Shown piece after piece: positions 18,141-26,484 of a stretch of 64,000 bases of DNA. Origin of the DNA: Phyllobacterium calauticae (GTDB lineage: Bacteria; Pseudomonadota; Alphaproteobacteria; Rhizobiales; Rhizobiaceae); NCBI RefSeq assembly GCF_019991125.1, contig NZ_JAGENB010000002.1, forward strand, positions 1 to 64,000, written 5' to 3'. Each line of letters begins with the position of its first letter. Position 1 is the stretch's first letter. The notes below the pieces were generated by a model. The model was not told the DNA's origin. It did not search any database and worked only from the letters and a program-made list of their open reading frames with translations. Made by a program: the position numbers and the translations under genes.

Positions 18141-18791
18141 ATGACACGATTGGTCGAGACAATGGACGCAGCAGAAAACATCGAACAGAACCTGGTACCC
18201 GACGGCCTGTATTTCGCCGGCGCGGGTGCCTATGCCATCGTCAACGAACTGCCGCAGGACGAGAAGGCCCGCGAAGATTTGCTCGACCGCGCCATGGGCG
18301 AGGGCCGCCGCCGCAAGTCGTCGGAAAAGCTGCGCCGCGGCCGCCTGCCGTCGGAAGGCCTTGCCTTTTCCGCACGCGGCGCGGGCGGTGCGCTGCTCGG
18401 CACGGTCCGGCTCTGGGACATCCAGGCCGGCCATGACGCGGCGGGCAAGGGCGTGCGCGCGCTGCTGCTCGGACCGCTTGCCGTGGATCCCGCATCGAAG
18501 GATCTCGGCATCGGTTCGGCGCTGATGCGCCATGCGATCAAGGAAGCCACCCGGCTCGGCCACGGCGCCATCATCCTGGTCGGCGATCCCGAATATTACG
18601 AACGCTTCGGTTTCACCGGCGCGAAGACGGCAGGGCTTGCCATGCCGGGTCCGGTCGAACGCCGCCGCTTCCTCGCGCTTGAATTGAAGCCGGGGCATCT
18701 GGATGGCGCCAAGGGCCTGCTGACGCCGAAAGGCCGCCGCTCGTCGCGGGCGATGCGGATCATTCCCGTGTCGCTGCGGTTCTCCGCCTGA
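18141..18791 (+). CDS. GNAT family N-acetyltransferase (COG3153-like)
   Basis: 216-residue acetyltransferase-fold protein. Core motifs: LLLGPLAVDPASKDLGIGSALMRHAI (acetyl-CoA pyrophosphate loop, K-D-L-G-I-G-S) and VGDPEYYERFGFTGA. A C-terminal extension of about 50 residues follows the core. It lies 63 bp behind the decarboxylase; a hairpin (TGCCCGG/CCGGGCA near 18109-18128) without a T-run separates them, so read-through is plausible. A link to polyamine acetylation is conceivable from context but unproven. Confidence 0.85.
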   Translation: MTRLVETMDAAENIEQNLVPDGLYFAGAGAYAIVNELPQDEKAREDLLDRAMGEGRRRKSSEKLRRGRLPSEGLAFSARGAGGALLGTVRLWDIQAGHDAAGKGVRALLLGPLAVDPASKDLGIGSALMRHAIKEATRLGHGAIILVGDPEYYERFGFTGAKTAGLAMPGPVERRRFLALELKPGHLDGAKGLLTPKGRRSSRAMRIIPVSLRFSA

Positions 18792-18795
18792 ATGG

Positions 18796-18822
18796 AAAAG
18801 CCGGCCCTTTGGCCGGCTTTTT
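18796..18822. terminator. Bidirectional intrinsic terminator
   Basis: AAAAGCCGGCC at 18796-18806, CTTT loop, GGCCGGCTTTTT at 18811-18822: a perfect 11-bp stem with T-runs on both strands, between convergent genes. Confidence 0.92.
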
Positions 18823-18824
18823 GT

Positions 18825-19433
18825 TTAGCGGGCGAGGAATTCCTGGATCGCGCCAATCTCGCTCTGCTGGATTTCATGTCCGCCGGGATGCCAGGCGATG
18901 GTCACGTCGGTTCCCTGTGCGGCGAGATAATCCGCCAGCGCCTGCGTGCGGTCGGGCGGGCAGATCGGGTCACGCTGCCCGGCGGTAACAAGCACGCGCT
19001 TTCCCGCCAGTTTCGGCTGCGGCGCCGGTGTCCACGGAATCAGCGGATGCATCAGGACGGCCGCGTCAAACAGCTCTGGTTGCTCCAGCATGACCGAGGC
19101 AAGAATGTTGGCGCCGTTCGAATAGCCAAGACCGACAACGTCGGATGGATTGGCAGCGTCCTTATGGGCTTTGACAAAATCCGCCATGGTCCGTGTCCGC
19201 ACGGCGAGATCGTCCATGTCGTAGACGCCCTCGGCGGTGCGGCGGAAAAAGCGCGCGGCACCATGTTCCGAGACATCGCCGCGCGGCGAGACGATACCGG
19301 CTGACGGGATCAGGCGGCGGGCGAAATCGAAGAACTGGTTCTCGTCGCCGCCCGTTCCATGAAAGACGAAGAACAGGGGGCTGTTCGAGGTTTGCGCCGC
19401 ATGGATGCGGTGCTGATAGGAATGCGTCGACAT
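18825..19433 (-). CDS. Alpha/beta hydrolase (phospholipase/carboxylesterase family)
   Basis: 202-residue serine hydrolase. The oxyanion region is FVFHGTGGDENQF, the nucleophile elbow GLGYSNGAN (Ser about residue 103), the Asp in GQRDPICPP and the His in WHPGGHEI. It belongs to the YpfH/carboxylesterase group (COG0400). The start at 19433 (MSTHSYQHRI) is used because the upstream frame runs through intergenic sequence. Cytoplasmic; substrate unknown. Related proteins are often found next to ring-cleavage dioxygenase-like genes, but none is present here. Confidence 0.88.
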   Translation of the reverse strand: MSTHSYQHRIHAAQTSNSPLFFVFHGTGGDENQFFDFARRLIPSAGIVSPRGDVSEHGAARFFRRTAEGVYDMDDLAVRTRTMADFVKAHKDAANPSDVVGLGYSNGANILASVMLEQPELFDAAVLMHPLIPWTPAPQPKLAGKRVLVTAGQRDPICPPDRTQALADYLAAQGTDVTIAWHPGGHEIQQSEIGAIQEFLAR

Positions 19434-19610
19434 ATCCGTCCCTTCCGCCCGGTGCTTTTGCACTGGGCCATGGATTGCACTGTGTTGCCTCACATATGGA
19501 ATGCCGGATGCCATCGCGGAAGCTGCCCGCCGCTTGATGGATTGTCTCCGTGGCGGAGACAGTGAGCGCGCATGGTTCTTTAATCTTTGACAACGCTCGC
19601 AATGGAGTTG

Positions 19611-19735
19611 GTGCGTGGTTCGACAAGCTCACCATGAGGGAGGGAGTTGGCTGCAAGGCCAATTCTGCAATGTTGCAGAATACAGTTCCCTGCAATCCTC
19701 CACTTCCCTCATGGTGAGCTTGTCGAACCACGCAC
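19611..19735. repeat. 125-bp palindromic intergenic repeat, copy 1
   Basis: Perfect 31-bp terminal inverted repeats (19611-19641 and 19705-19735, outer end GTGCGTGGTTCGACAAGCTC) enclose 63 bp. The centre itself contains hairpins (ATTCTGCAA-TG-TTGCAGAAT at 19662-19681; TTGGC/GCCAA near 19647-19662). Read on the minus strand it aligns end to end with copy 2 at 49948-50072, which has the same total length. No transposase gene is present; it is a non-autonomous, REP/MITE-like element. Confidence 0.93.
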
Positions 19736-19858
19736 CATATGGAAGTGCAAGGAATGCGATCGATGTCCTTTTTTGTCCGCTTCTCGTCCGCTGCATGCGT
19801 ATCTGCCGATTGCATCGCGTTGTACTGTTGGGATATCAACACACAGGAGATGCCAGAA

Positions 19859-20422
19859 ATGTCCGCAGATACCGCTCTTATCGTCATCGACGTGCAGGAA
19901 TCGTTCCGCCAGCGCGCCTACTGGAACGAAGCCGAAGCACAGGCTTTCATTGCCAATATCCAGCGGCTGATCGATGGCGCCAAGGCTGCCGGCCTTCCGG
20001 TCATCCAGATTTTCCATGTCGACGGCGATGGCCCGTTTGCACTGGACTCCGGCTTCATCAAGCCGCTGGCGCCGGTTTCGCTCGAAGCCGATGTCGTGTT
20101 CCACAAGGCCCGGCACAGTGCGCTTGTCGGCAGCGGGCTCGATATCTGGCTGACCGAGAACGGTATCCGCAAGCTGCTGGTGTCGGGTATCCGCACCGAA
20201 CAGTGCTGCGAGACCACCACGCGCCATGCCTCGGATCTCGGCTATACCGTCGATTACGTCTCCGAGGCGACGCTGACCTTCGCCATGACCAATGCCGCCG
20301 GGCGCACCTTCAGTGCCGACGAGATCCGTGCCCGCACCGATCTGGTGCTGGCCGGGCGCTTTGCCCGGATCGTGACGGTCGACGAGGCGTTGAACGGGGC
20401 GGGGCAGGCGCTGGCTGCATGA
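19859..20422 (+). CDS. Isochorismatase-like cysteine hydrolase
   Basis: 187-residue member of the isochorismatase/nicotinamidase superfamily. Triad: Asp in LIVIDVQESF (about residue 9), Lys in VVFHKARHSA and Cys in IRTEQCCETTTR. The ATG at 19859 has the ribosome site GGAG at a proper distance. An in-frame ATG at 19850 directly abuts that site and is unlikely. The gene overlaps the GlxA-type regulator by ATGA. Substrate unknown. Confidence 0.9.
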   Translation: MSADTALIVIDVQESFRQRAYWNEAEAQAFIANIQRLIDGAKAAGLPVIQIFHVDGDGPFALDSGFIKPLAPVSLEADVVFHKARHSALVGSGLDIWLTENGIRKLLVSGIRTEQCCETTTRHASDLGYTVDYVSEATLTFAMTNAAGRTFSADEIRARTDLVLAGRFARIVTVDEALNGAGQALAA

Positions 20423-21417
20423 AGCCCGAGCAATCCCGTCATATCGATGTTCTGGTGGTGGTGCCCGCAAGGGCGCTGCTGCTGGACATTGCCGGACCGG
20501 TGGAGGTGCTGCGCAAGGCCAATCTGGAACAGAGCGCGGTGCATTTCGACGTGCGCTATGTCGGCCCGCTGGCCAATGTCACCACGTCCATCGGCTTGAC
20601 CATCAGCGGCATCGAGCCGTTGCCCGACCATGTGCCGGATGATGCGATGATCATGCTGGCGGGCGATACCACGACGCTGCTGGACACGGCGGCGAGCAGC
20701 GGGGCGGAGGCGCATGGACACCGCGATGGGGACATTGTCGCCTGGCTGAACGCGCATGTGGGGGAAACCCAGACGCTGGTGACGATCTGCTCCGGCGCCT
20801 TGCTGGCGGCGCGTGCCGGCCTGTTCGATGACCGCATCTGTACCACGCACTTTGCTTCGGTTGACGAGCTGCGCGCGCTGGTGCCGACGGCGCGGGTGCT
20901 GGACAACCGGCTCTATGTCGAGGACGGCAACCGTTACTCGAGTGCGGGGATCACGGCGGGTATCGACCTGATGCTGCATCTGGTCAGCGAGATGGCCGGT
21001 CCGGCCTGCGCGGTGGCTGTCGCGCGCTATCTGGTGGTCTATCTCCGGCGCAGCGGCAGCGATCCGCAATGGTCGCCATGGCTGGACGGACGCAACCACA
21101 TCCACCCGGCGATCCACCGGGTGCAGGACCGGCTCGCCGCCGACCCGGCGCAACACTGGACGCTGGAAAGCCTGGCGGATATCGCCGCAACCAGCCCGCG
21201 GCACCTGTCGCGGCTGTTCAACGAACATGCCGGCATGAGCATTCCCGATTATCTCAACCGCCTGCGGGTGGCGCTGGCGCAGGAAATCCTCAGCCATACG
21301 CGGCTGGATATGGAGGGGGTGGCGGAGCGCACGGGTTTTGCCTCGGCGCGGCAGTTGCGCCGGGCCTGGGGCCGCATTCACGCCACCCCGCCGAGCGGAG
21401 CGCGGGGAACGCCGTGA
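20419..21417 (+). CDS. GlxA-type AraC family regulator with DJ-1/PfpI domain
   Basis: 332-residue regulator: an N-terminal DJ-1/PfpI (class I glutamine-amidotransferase-like) domain (about residues 8-190; VTICSGALLAARAGLF holds the elbow Cys), then an AraC double helix-turn-helix at about 220-325 (ESLADIAATSPRHLSRLFNEHAG and EGVAERTGFASARQLRRAW). The ATG overlaps the stop of the hydrolase, so the two are translated together. The regulator probably controls this pair. Effector unknown. Confidence 0.93.
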   Translation: MKPEQSRHIDVLVVVPARALLLDIAGPVEVLRKANLEQSAVHFDVRYVGPLANVTTSIGLTISGIEPLPDHVPDDAMIMLAGDTTTLLDTAASSGAEAHGHRDGDIVAWLNAHVGETQTLVTICSGALLAARAGLFDDRICTTHFASVDELRALVPTARVLDNRLYVEDGNRYSSAGITAGIDLMLHLVSEMAGPACAVAVARYLVVYLRRSGSDPQWSPWLDGRNHIHPAIHRVQDRLAADPAQHWTLESLADIAATSPRHLSRLFNEHAGMSIPDYLNRLRVALAQEILSHTRLDMEGVAERTGFASARQLRRAWGRIHATPPSGARGTP

Positions 21418-21424
21418 TCAACCC

Positions 21425-21460
21425 AAAAAAGAAACCGCCCCGTTGGCGGAGGCGGTTTCA
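21425..21460 (-). terminator. Intrinsic terminator of gnd
   Basis: Stem GAAACCGCC (21431-21439) with GGCGGTTTC (21451-21459). On the minus strand it is followed by TTTTTT, placing it just beyond the gnd stop. Confidence 0.9.
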
Positions 21461-21486
21461 GGCAATCATTTTAGCGCTTGATATTG

Positions 21487-22905
21487 TCAGCCGACATCCG
21501 ACCACGGGCCGTGGAAATCGCCTTCTTTGTCCACGCGCTTGAAGCCGTGCGCGCCGAAGAAGTCCCGCTGCGCCTGGATGAGATTGGCCGTGCCGCGCGC
21601 CTGCCGGTAGCCATCGAAATAGCCGAGAGCGGCAGCAAGCGCCGGGGTCGGCAGACCGGCCACGGCCGCCTTGGCAACCACATCGCGCAACGCCGTCGAT
21701 GCTGTCTTCATGCGTTCGACGAAGGATGGCGCCAGCAGCAGATTGTCCTGGCCGCCACCGGCGAAAGCCGAGGCGATCTCGTCGAGAAATTGCGAACGGA
21801 TGATGCAGCCGGCGCGCCAGATTTTCGCCGTGGTGTCGAGCGGGATGTTCCAGCCATGCTCGGCCGAAGCACCTGACATGACGGCAAAGCCTTGCGCATA
21901 GGCGGCAATCTTGCCGGCCAGCAGGCCCTGTTCGAGTGCGTCGATGAAGGACTGGTCCGTGCCCGCAAGCTTGGGCGTACCGAGCGAGGCATAGGCCTTG
22001 GCCGCCTTGGCGCGTTCGCCGCGCAGCGCGGATATCGAGCGCGCGGCAACCGCCGCTTCAATGCCGGTTGCGGGGATGCCGAGCATCTGCGCCTCGATGG
22101 CAGCCCAGCGGCCGGTGCCCTTCTGGCCCGCGCTGTCGACGATGATCTCGACGGCCGGCTTGCCGGTTTCCGTGTCGGTGGCGGCGAGCACCTTGGCGGT
22201 GATTTCGATCAGGTAGGAATTCAGCGGGCCCTTGTTCCACTTGTCGAAAATTTTGCCGATTTCAACCGGCGACAGCCCGAGACCATCGCGCAGGATGCCG
22301 TAGATTTCGGCGATCATCTGCATGTCGGCATATTCGATGCCGTTGTGAATCGTCTTGACGAAGTGACCGGCGCCATCGGGGCCGAGCAGCGCGGCGCAGG
22401 ATTCGCCCTCATACTTCGCCGAAATGGCTGTCAGGACCGGTTCGATGCGCGCATAGGATTCGGGCGTGCCGCCGACCATGATCGACGGGCCATGCCGTGC
22501 GCCTTCTTCACCACCGGAAACGCCCATGCCGACGAAGGTCGGATCGTTGGCGCCGAGTTCCTTCAGGCGGCGGACCGTATCGTGGAAGTTGGCATTGCCC
22601 GCATCGATGATGATGTCTTCCTTGGCAAGGAAGGGCTTCAGCGCCGCAATCTGCTCATCGACGGCGTCGCCTGCCTTCACCATCAGGATGATCGGGCGGG
22701 GTGCGCGGATGTTTTTGGCCAGGTCTTCCAGCGTTTCGCAGGGAATGATCTTGTCTTTGAGGGTGCCCGCTTCCTGATGGAAGGCGTGGGTCTTCTCCAC
22801 CGTCCTGTTGTACACCGCGACGCGATAACCGTTTTCGGCAATATTGAGCGCGAGATTGGCACCCATGACGCCAAGGCCGATCAATCCAATGTCAGCTTGC
22901 TGCAT
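21487..22905 (-). CDS. gnd: 6-phosphogluconate dehydrogenase (decarboxylating)
   Basis: Oxidises 6-phosphogluconate to ribulose-5-phosphate and CO2 with NADP in the pentose phosphate pathway. The 472-residue length is that of the long E. coli-type enzyme. It has an N-terminal Rossmann motif GLIGLGVMGANLALN, the substrate loop GVSGGEEGARHGPSIM, the catalytic Lys in HFVKTIHNGIEY and a C-terminal helical domain ending in ANLIQAQRDFFGAHGF. It is terminated by a clear hairpin. The RpiR regulator upstream on the same strand is 90 bp away. Confidence 0.96.
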   Translation of the reverse strand: MQQADIGLIGLGVMGANLALNIAENGYRVAVYNRTVEKTHAFHQEAGTLKDKIIPCETLEDLAKNIRAPRPIILMVKAGDAVDEQIAALKPFLAKEDIIIDAGNANFHDTVRRLKELGANDPTFVGMGVSGGEEGARHGPSIMVGGTPESYARIEPVLTAISAKYEGESCAALLGPDGAGHFVKTIHNGIEYADMQMIAEIYGILRDGLGLSPVEIGKIFDKWNKGPLNSYLIEITAKVLAATDTETGKPAVEIIVDSAGQKGTGRWAAIEAQMLGIPATGIEAAVAARSISALRGERAKAAKAYASLGTPKLAGTDQSFIDALEQGLLAGKIAAYAQGFAVMSGASAEHGWNIPLDTTAKIWRAGCIIRSQFLDEIASAFAGGGQDNLLLAPSFVERMKTASTALRDVVAKAAVAGLPTPALAAALGYFDGYRQARGTANLIQAQRDFFGAHGFKRVDKEGDFHGPWSDVG

Positions 22906-22995
22906 GATTATGTCCTTGCTTTATTCGATTCGAACGCAGGCCCAGAGCCCGGGTGAGCATTTGTATATCAATGTGCCTGCCGGGCAATGACAATC

Positions 22996-23829
22996 TCAGC
23001 CATCGCGCAACTGTTCCATGTCGCGGATGCGTTCGGCGCTGCTGTTCTGCAGCTTGTGCGTCACCCCGGCGATCAGGGTTTCCGCCATCAGGAAAAGCGT
23101 GGTGGAGGAGTCCCAGGGCGAGGGGACGGCCGTGCGCCCGGCGATGACATGGCGGGCGAAGCGGGCGATGGGGGACAGCCACTGGTCGGTGATCAGCACG
23201 ATCTCGACACCGCGCGCCTGCGCCTTCTCGGCGAAGCGGATGAGGCTGTCCTGATAACGGCGGATATCGAAGATGACGAGGACATCCTTCCTGCCCATGT
23301 CGATCAGCTGGTCGCGCCAGTTGCTTTCCTGGCCGGTGAGATGGGTGACGCCGGAACGGATGATCTTCAGGTGCGCCGCCATGTAGATGGCGATCGGATC
23401 GGTGAAGCGGCCGCCGAGCAGATAGACATGGGTGCGGGTGCGGCTGAGCGCCTCCGTCGCATCGTCCAGCTGCTGCGTCGAGAGATGGTGAAACGTTTCA
23501 CGGATGTTCTCGATGGCCGCTTCCATCAGGGGGTAAGCGGCGCTGCCCTTGGATGACTGAATGATTGTCGCGCGGTTGAGCGGCGACTGGATCTGGGCTG
23601 CCAGCTCCTGCTGCAGGGCCTGCTGGAACTCCGGATAGCCCTGAAAGCCGAGACGCGAGACGAAACGCAGGATCGTCGGCGAACTGACCCCCGCCTGCGC
23701 CGAAAACTCCGCCACCGTACGCAGGCCGATCAGCGGGTAGTTGGCGATGAGGGTCTGCGCGGCCTTGCGTTCTGACGTCGACATGGCATCGATTTTTTCG
23801 CTGATCAGTTCGGAAATGCTTGTTCCCAT
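22996..23829 (-). CDS. MurR/RpiR family transcriptional regulator
   Basis: 277 residues: N-terminal RpiR-type helix-turn-helix (MGTSISELISEKIDAMSTSE to SSPTILRFVSRLGFQGYPEF, about residues 1-80) and C-terminal SIS domain (about 125-260; VYLLGGRFTDPIAIYMAAHL, DVLVIFDIRRYQ). Start at 23829 fits the family N-terminus; the frame extends upstream into AT-rich promoter DNA. It is divergent from the amine/glutamyl cluster and its likely regulator. SIS domains bind sugar phosphates in most studied members, but members also regulate amino-compound catabolism. Confidence 0.9.
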   Translation of the reverse strand: MGTSISELISEKIDAMSTSERKAAQTLIANYPLIGLRTVAEFSAQAGVSSPTILRFVSRLGFQGYPEFQQALQQELAAQIQSPLNRATIIQSSKGSAAYPLMEAAIENIRETFHHLSTQQLDDATEALSRTRTHVYLLGGRFTDPIAIYMAAHLKIIRSGVTHLTGQESNWRDQLIDMGRKDVLVIFDIRRYQDSLIRFAEKAQARGVEIVLITDQWLSPIARFARHVIAGRTAVPSPWDSSTTLFLMAETLIAGVTHKLQNSSAERIRDMEQLRDG

Positions 23830-23920
23830 CAAACTTCTTTCGGTCAAAGTCAAGAAACGCAATTTTCGCATTTGACAATTTTGTGACTTGTGTATCAAAT
23901 CATACGTGAGTGGAAATAAA

Positions 23921-23948
23921 AATACAAAATGTAATACAAAGTACAAAT
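23921..23948. promoter_or_regulatory. Candidate RpiR operator: spaced TACAAA direct repeats
   Basis: AATACAAA occurs at 23921-23928 and 23933-23940, 12 bp apart, and TACAAA again at 23942-23947, in the AT-rich gap between the divergent regulator and cluster. The 17 bp between this motif and the ATG at 23965 make a repressor site plausible. Pattern only. Confidence 0.35.
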
Positions 23949-23964
23949 TGCCGAAGAGGGCAAA

Positions 23965-24768
23965 ATGGGATTATCGCAGGCCACGCACAGTGTCTGGGAG
24001 CCGGTCCGGGTATCCAACCCCGATGGTGGCTCGCCGTTTGTCATTCTCTGCGATCACGCTTCCAACCACATTCCCGCGCCCTATGGCCGTCTCGGCCTCG
24101 AGCCGGACGATCTGCAAAAGCATATCGCCTGGGACCCAGGCGCGCTGGGGGTCAGCCAGGGGATGGCAGCGCTGCTGGATGCGCCGCTGGTTGAATCCTG
24201 TGTCTCGCGGCTGATCATCGATTGCAACCGGCCGCTCGATGCGCCCGATCTCATCCCGGCCACGAGCGAATTGACCACGGTGCCCGCCAATACGGCGCTC
24301 GATGCTGCGGAAAGGCAGCGGCGCATCGCGCTGTCGCATCAGCCCTATCATGCGGCCATCGAAGAACTGGCACGGGACCGCGCGCGCAAGGGCTTTCCGG
24401 CACCGGTCTATGTGGCGGTGCATTCGTTCACGCCGGTCTATCGCGGGGTCGAGCGGCCCTGGCACATCGGCATCATCCATGATGATTACGATCAGGTTGC
24501 CGCACCGCTGATTGCGGGCCTGCAGGCGCTCGATCAATACTGCGTCGGCATCAATGAGCCCTATTCGCCCGCCGACCGGGTCTATTACACGCTTGAACGC
24601 CATGCGTCGGCGCAAGGGCTTGCCGCGGTGATGATCGAGATCCGCAACGATCTCATCACCACACCCAAAGAAGAAAAAGCATGGGCCGGGACCCTCTCGG
24701 CCATTTTGAAGGAAATTGCCCAGGGGCCGCTTTCCACAACCAGGAAGGCTGCAAACAGGATCGCATAA
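23965..24768 (+). CDS. N-formylglutamate amidohydrolase-like protein
   Basis: 267-residue member of the N-formylglutamate amidohydrolase family, zinc-dependent carboxypeptidase-fold hydrolases. Visible motifs: VILCDHASNHIP (metal-ligand region), RLIIDCNRPLDAPDLIP, VAVHSFTPVYRG and VMIEIRNDLI. Classical members hydrolyse N-formyl-glutamate in histidine degradation, but no hut genes are here. As first gene of a cluster with a glutamine-synthetase-like ligase, it could hydrolyse a gamma-glutamyl amide or N-acyl glutamate (inference). A 54-bp gap leads to the permease. Confidence 0.88.
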   Translation: MGLSQATHSVWEPVRVSNPDGGSPFVILCDHASNHIPAPYGRLGLEPDDLQKHIAWDPGALGVSQGMAALLDAPLVESCVSRLIIDCNRPLDAPDLIPATSELTTVPANTALDAAERQRRIALSHQPYHAAIEELARDRARKGFPAPVYVAVHSFTPVYRGVERPWHIGIIHDDYDQVAAPLIAGLQALDQYCVGINEPYSPADRVYYTLERHASAQGLAAVMIEIRNDLITTPKEEKAWAGTLSAILKEIAQGPLSTTRKAANRIA

Positions 24769-24822
24769 GGATTGGTATCTGACGTTAGAAATTTCTCAAA
24801 AATAACGGGGAACGTGAGTACG

Positions 24823-26403
24823 ATGACACACCAAGATTATACCGACGTGGATAAATCGGAGGACATCAAAGTTCTCCACGGCATGGGCTATGCCCAGGAA
24901 CTGGAACGGCGCATGAGCCGTTTCTCCAACTTCGCCATCTCGTTTTCGATCATCTGCATCCTGTCCGGCGGCATCAATTCGCTGGGGCAGGCGACGGCGG
25001 GTGCCGGCGGGGCCGCCATCGGCATCGGCTGGCCGCTCGGCTGCCTGGTCTCGGCGGTCTTCGCCATCGCCATGGCGCAGATCAGCTCGGCTTACCCGAC
25101 CGCAGGCGGCCTCTATCACTGGGGTTCGATCCTCGGCAATCGCGGCACCGGCTGGCTGACAGCCTGGTTCAACCTGCTCGGGCTGATCACCGTGCTCGGC
25201 GCGATCAATGTCGGCACCTATTATTTCTTCATCGGCGCCTTCGGCACCTATCTCGGGATCACGGATTCCATCACGGTGCAGATCATCTTCCTGATCGTCC
25301 TGACCGGCATCCAGGCCCTGGTCAACCATATGGGCATCGGCCTCACCGCCAAGCTGACCGACTTTTCCGGCTATCTGATTTTCGCCACGGCGATTGCCCT
25401 GTCGGTGGTCTGCCTCGCTTCGGCCAAGTCGTTCGAATTCAGCCGCCTGTTCACCTTCGCCAACTATTCCGGCATGCCGACGCCGGCAGCGGATGGATCG
25501 ATGACCGGCAGCCCCGTCTGGCCCACGAGCTCGAGCCTGTGGGTGTTCCTGCTCGGCCTGCTGCTGCCGATCTACACGATCACCGGTTATGACGCATCCG
25601 CCCATACATCCGAAGAAACCGTCAAGGCGGCGCATTCCGTGCCGCGCGGCATGGTTTCGTCGGTGCTCTGGTCGGCCGTCTTCGGCTATATCATGCTGTG
25701 CTCGTTCGTGCTGATGCTGCCAAGCATGGATGCGGCGGCGGCACAGGGCTGGAACGTGTTCTTCTGGGCGATGGGCGAACAGGTCAATCCTGTCGTCAAG
25801 AACATTCTCTACTTCCTGATCTTCATCAGCCAGTTCCTCTGCGGCCTGGCGACGGTAACCTCGGTCTCGCGCATGATTTTCGCCTTCGCCCGCGACAAGG
25901 GCCTGCCGGGATCGAGCCTGTTGTCGAAGGTCAGCCCGCAATACCGCACGCCTGTCGCCGCCATCTGGACCGGCGCCACGCTGGCGGTGCTGTTCGTCTG
26001 GGGGTCGAACATGGTGTCCATCGGTGACACGCCGGTCTATTCGGTGGTCGTTTCCTGCACGGTCATCTTCCTGTTCTTCTCCTTCGCCATTCCGATCGCG
26101 CTGGGCTTTTTCGCCTGGGGTACGCCGAAATGGAACAAGATGGGACCATGGAACCTGGGTGAAGGCATGTTCAAGCTGTTCGCCATCCTGTCGATCCTTG
26201 CCATGGCGCTGATCTTCGTCATCGGTATCCAGCCGCCGAATGAATGGGCTCTCTACATCACCGTCGGCTTCCTGGTGGTAACGGCTGTTGTCTGGTTCGG
26301 CTTCGAACGCCGCCGTTTCCAGGGCCCGCCCATCGGCGATGCCGTGGCCAAGCGTGCCGCCGAGATCGCTGCTGCTGAAAAGGCCGTCGGCGAACGCGGC
26401 TGA
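24823..26403 (+). CDS. APC superfamily amino acid/amine permease
   Basis: 526-residue permease with about twelve transmembrane segments, of the amino-acid/choline/GABA (ACT) type. N-terminal FSNFAISFSIICILSGG and AYPTAGGLYHWGS are typical of that subgroup. Import of an amine or amino acid by proton symport is expected. ATG at 24823 is preferred over in-frame GTG at 24814 because of distance from the GGGG-containing ribosome site. Position between the hydrolase and ligase genes suggests it takes up the cluster's substrate. Confidence 0.9.
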   Translation: MTHQDYTDVDKSEDIKVLHGMGYAQELERRMSRFSNFAISFSIICILSGGINSLGQATAGAGGAAIGIGWPLGCLVSAVFAIAMAQISSAYPTAGGLYHWGSILGNRGTGWLTAWFNLLGLITVLGAINVGTYYFFIGAFGTYLGITDSITVQIIFLIVLTGIQALVNHMGIGLTAKLTDFSGYLIFATAIALSVVCLASAKSFEFSRLFTFANYSGMPTPAADGSMTGSPVWPTSSSLWVFLLGLLLPIYTITGYDASAHTSEETVKAAHSVPRGMVSSVLWSAVFGYIMLCSFVLMLPSMDAAAAQGWNVFFWAMGEQVNPVVKNILYFLIFISQFLCGLATVTSVSRMIFAFARDKGLPGSSLLSKVSPQYRTPVAAIWTGATLAVLFVWGSNMVSIGDTPVYSVVVSCTVIFLFFSFAIPIALGFFAWGTPKWNKMGPWNLGEGMFKLFAILSILAMALIFVIGIQPPNEWALYITVGFLVVTAVVWFGFERRRFQGPPIGDAVAKRAAEIAAAEKAVGERG

Positions 26404-26484
26404 TTGCAAAACGGGGGCGGCGGGCTCGGGCCGGCCGCCCTGTCTTTTGACCCAATCCAAATTCTGTTTGAGGATAGACAAGAA

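Noticed and set aside
19615-20418. Upstream extension of the GlxA-type regulator frame
   Set aside because: The extension crosses the repeat and the isochorismatase gene in another frame; the DJ-1 domain starts right after ATG 20419, which overlaps the previous stop.
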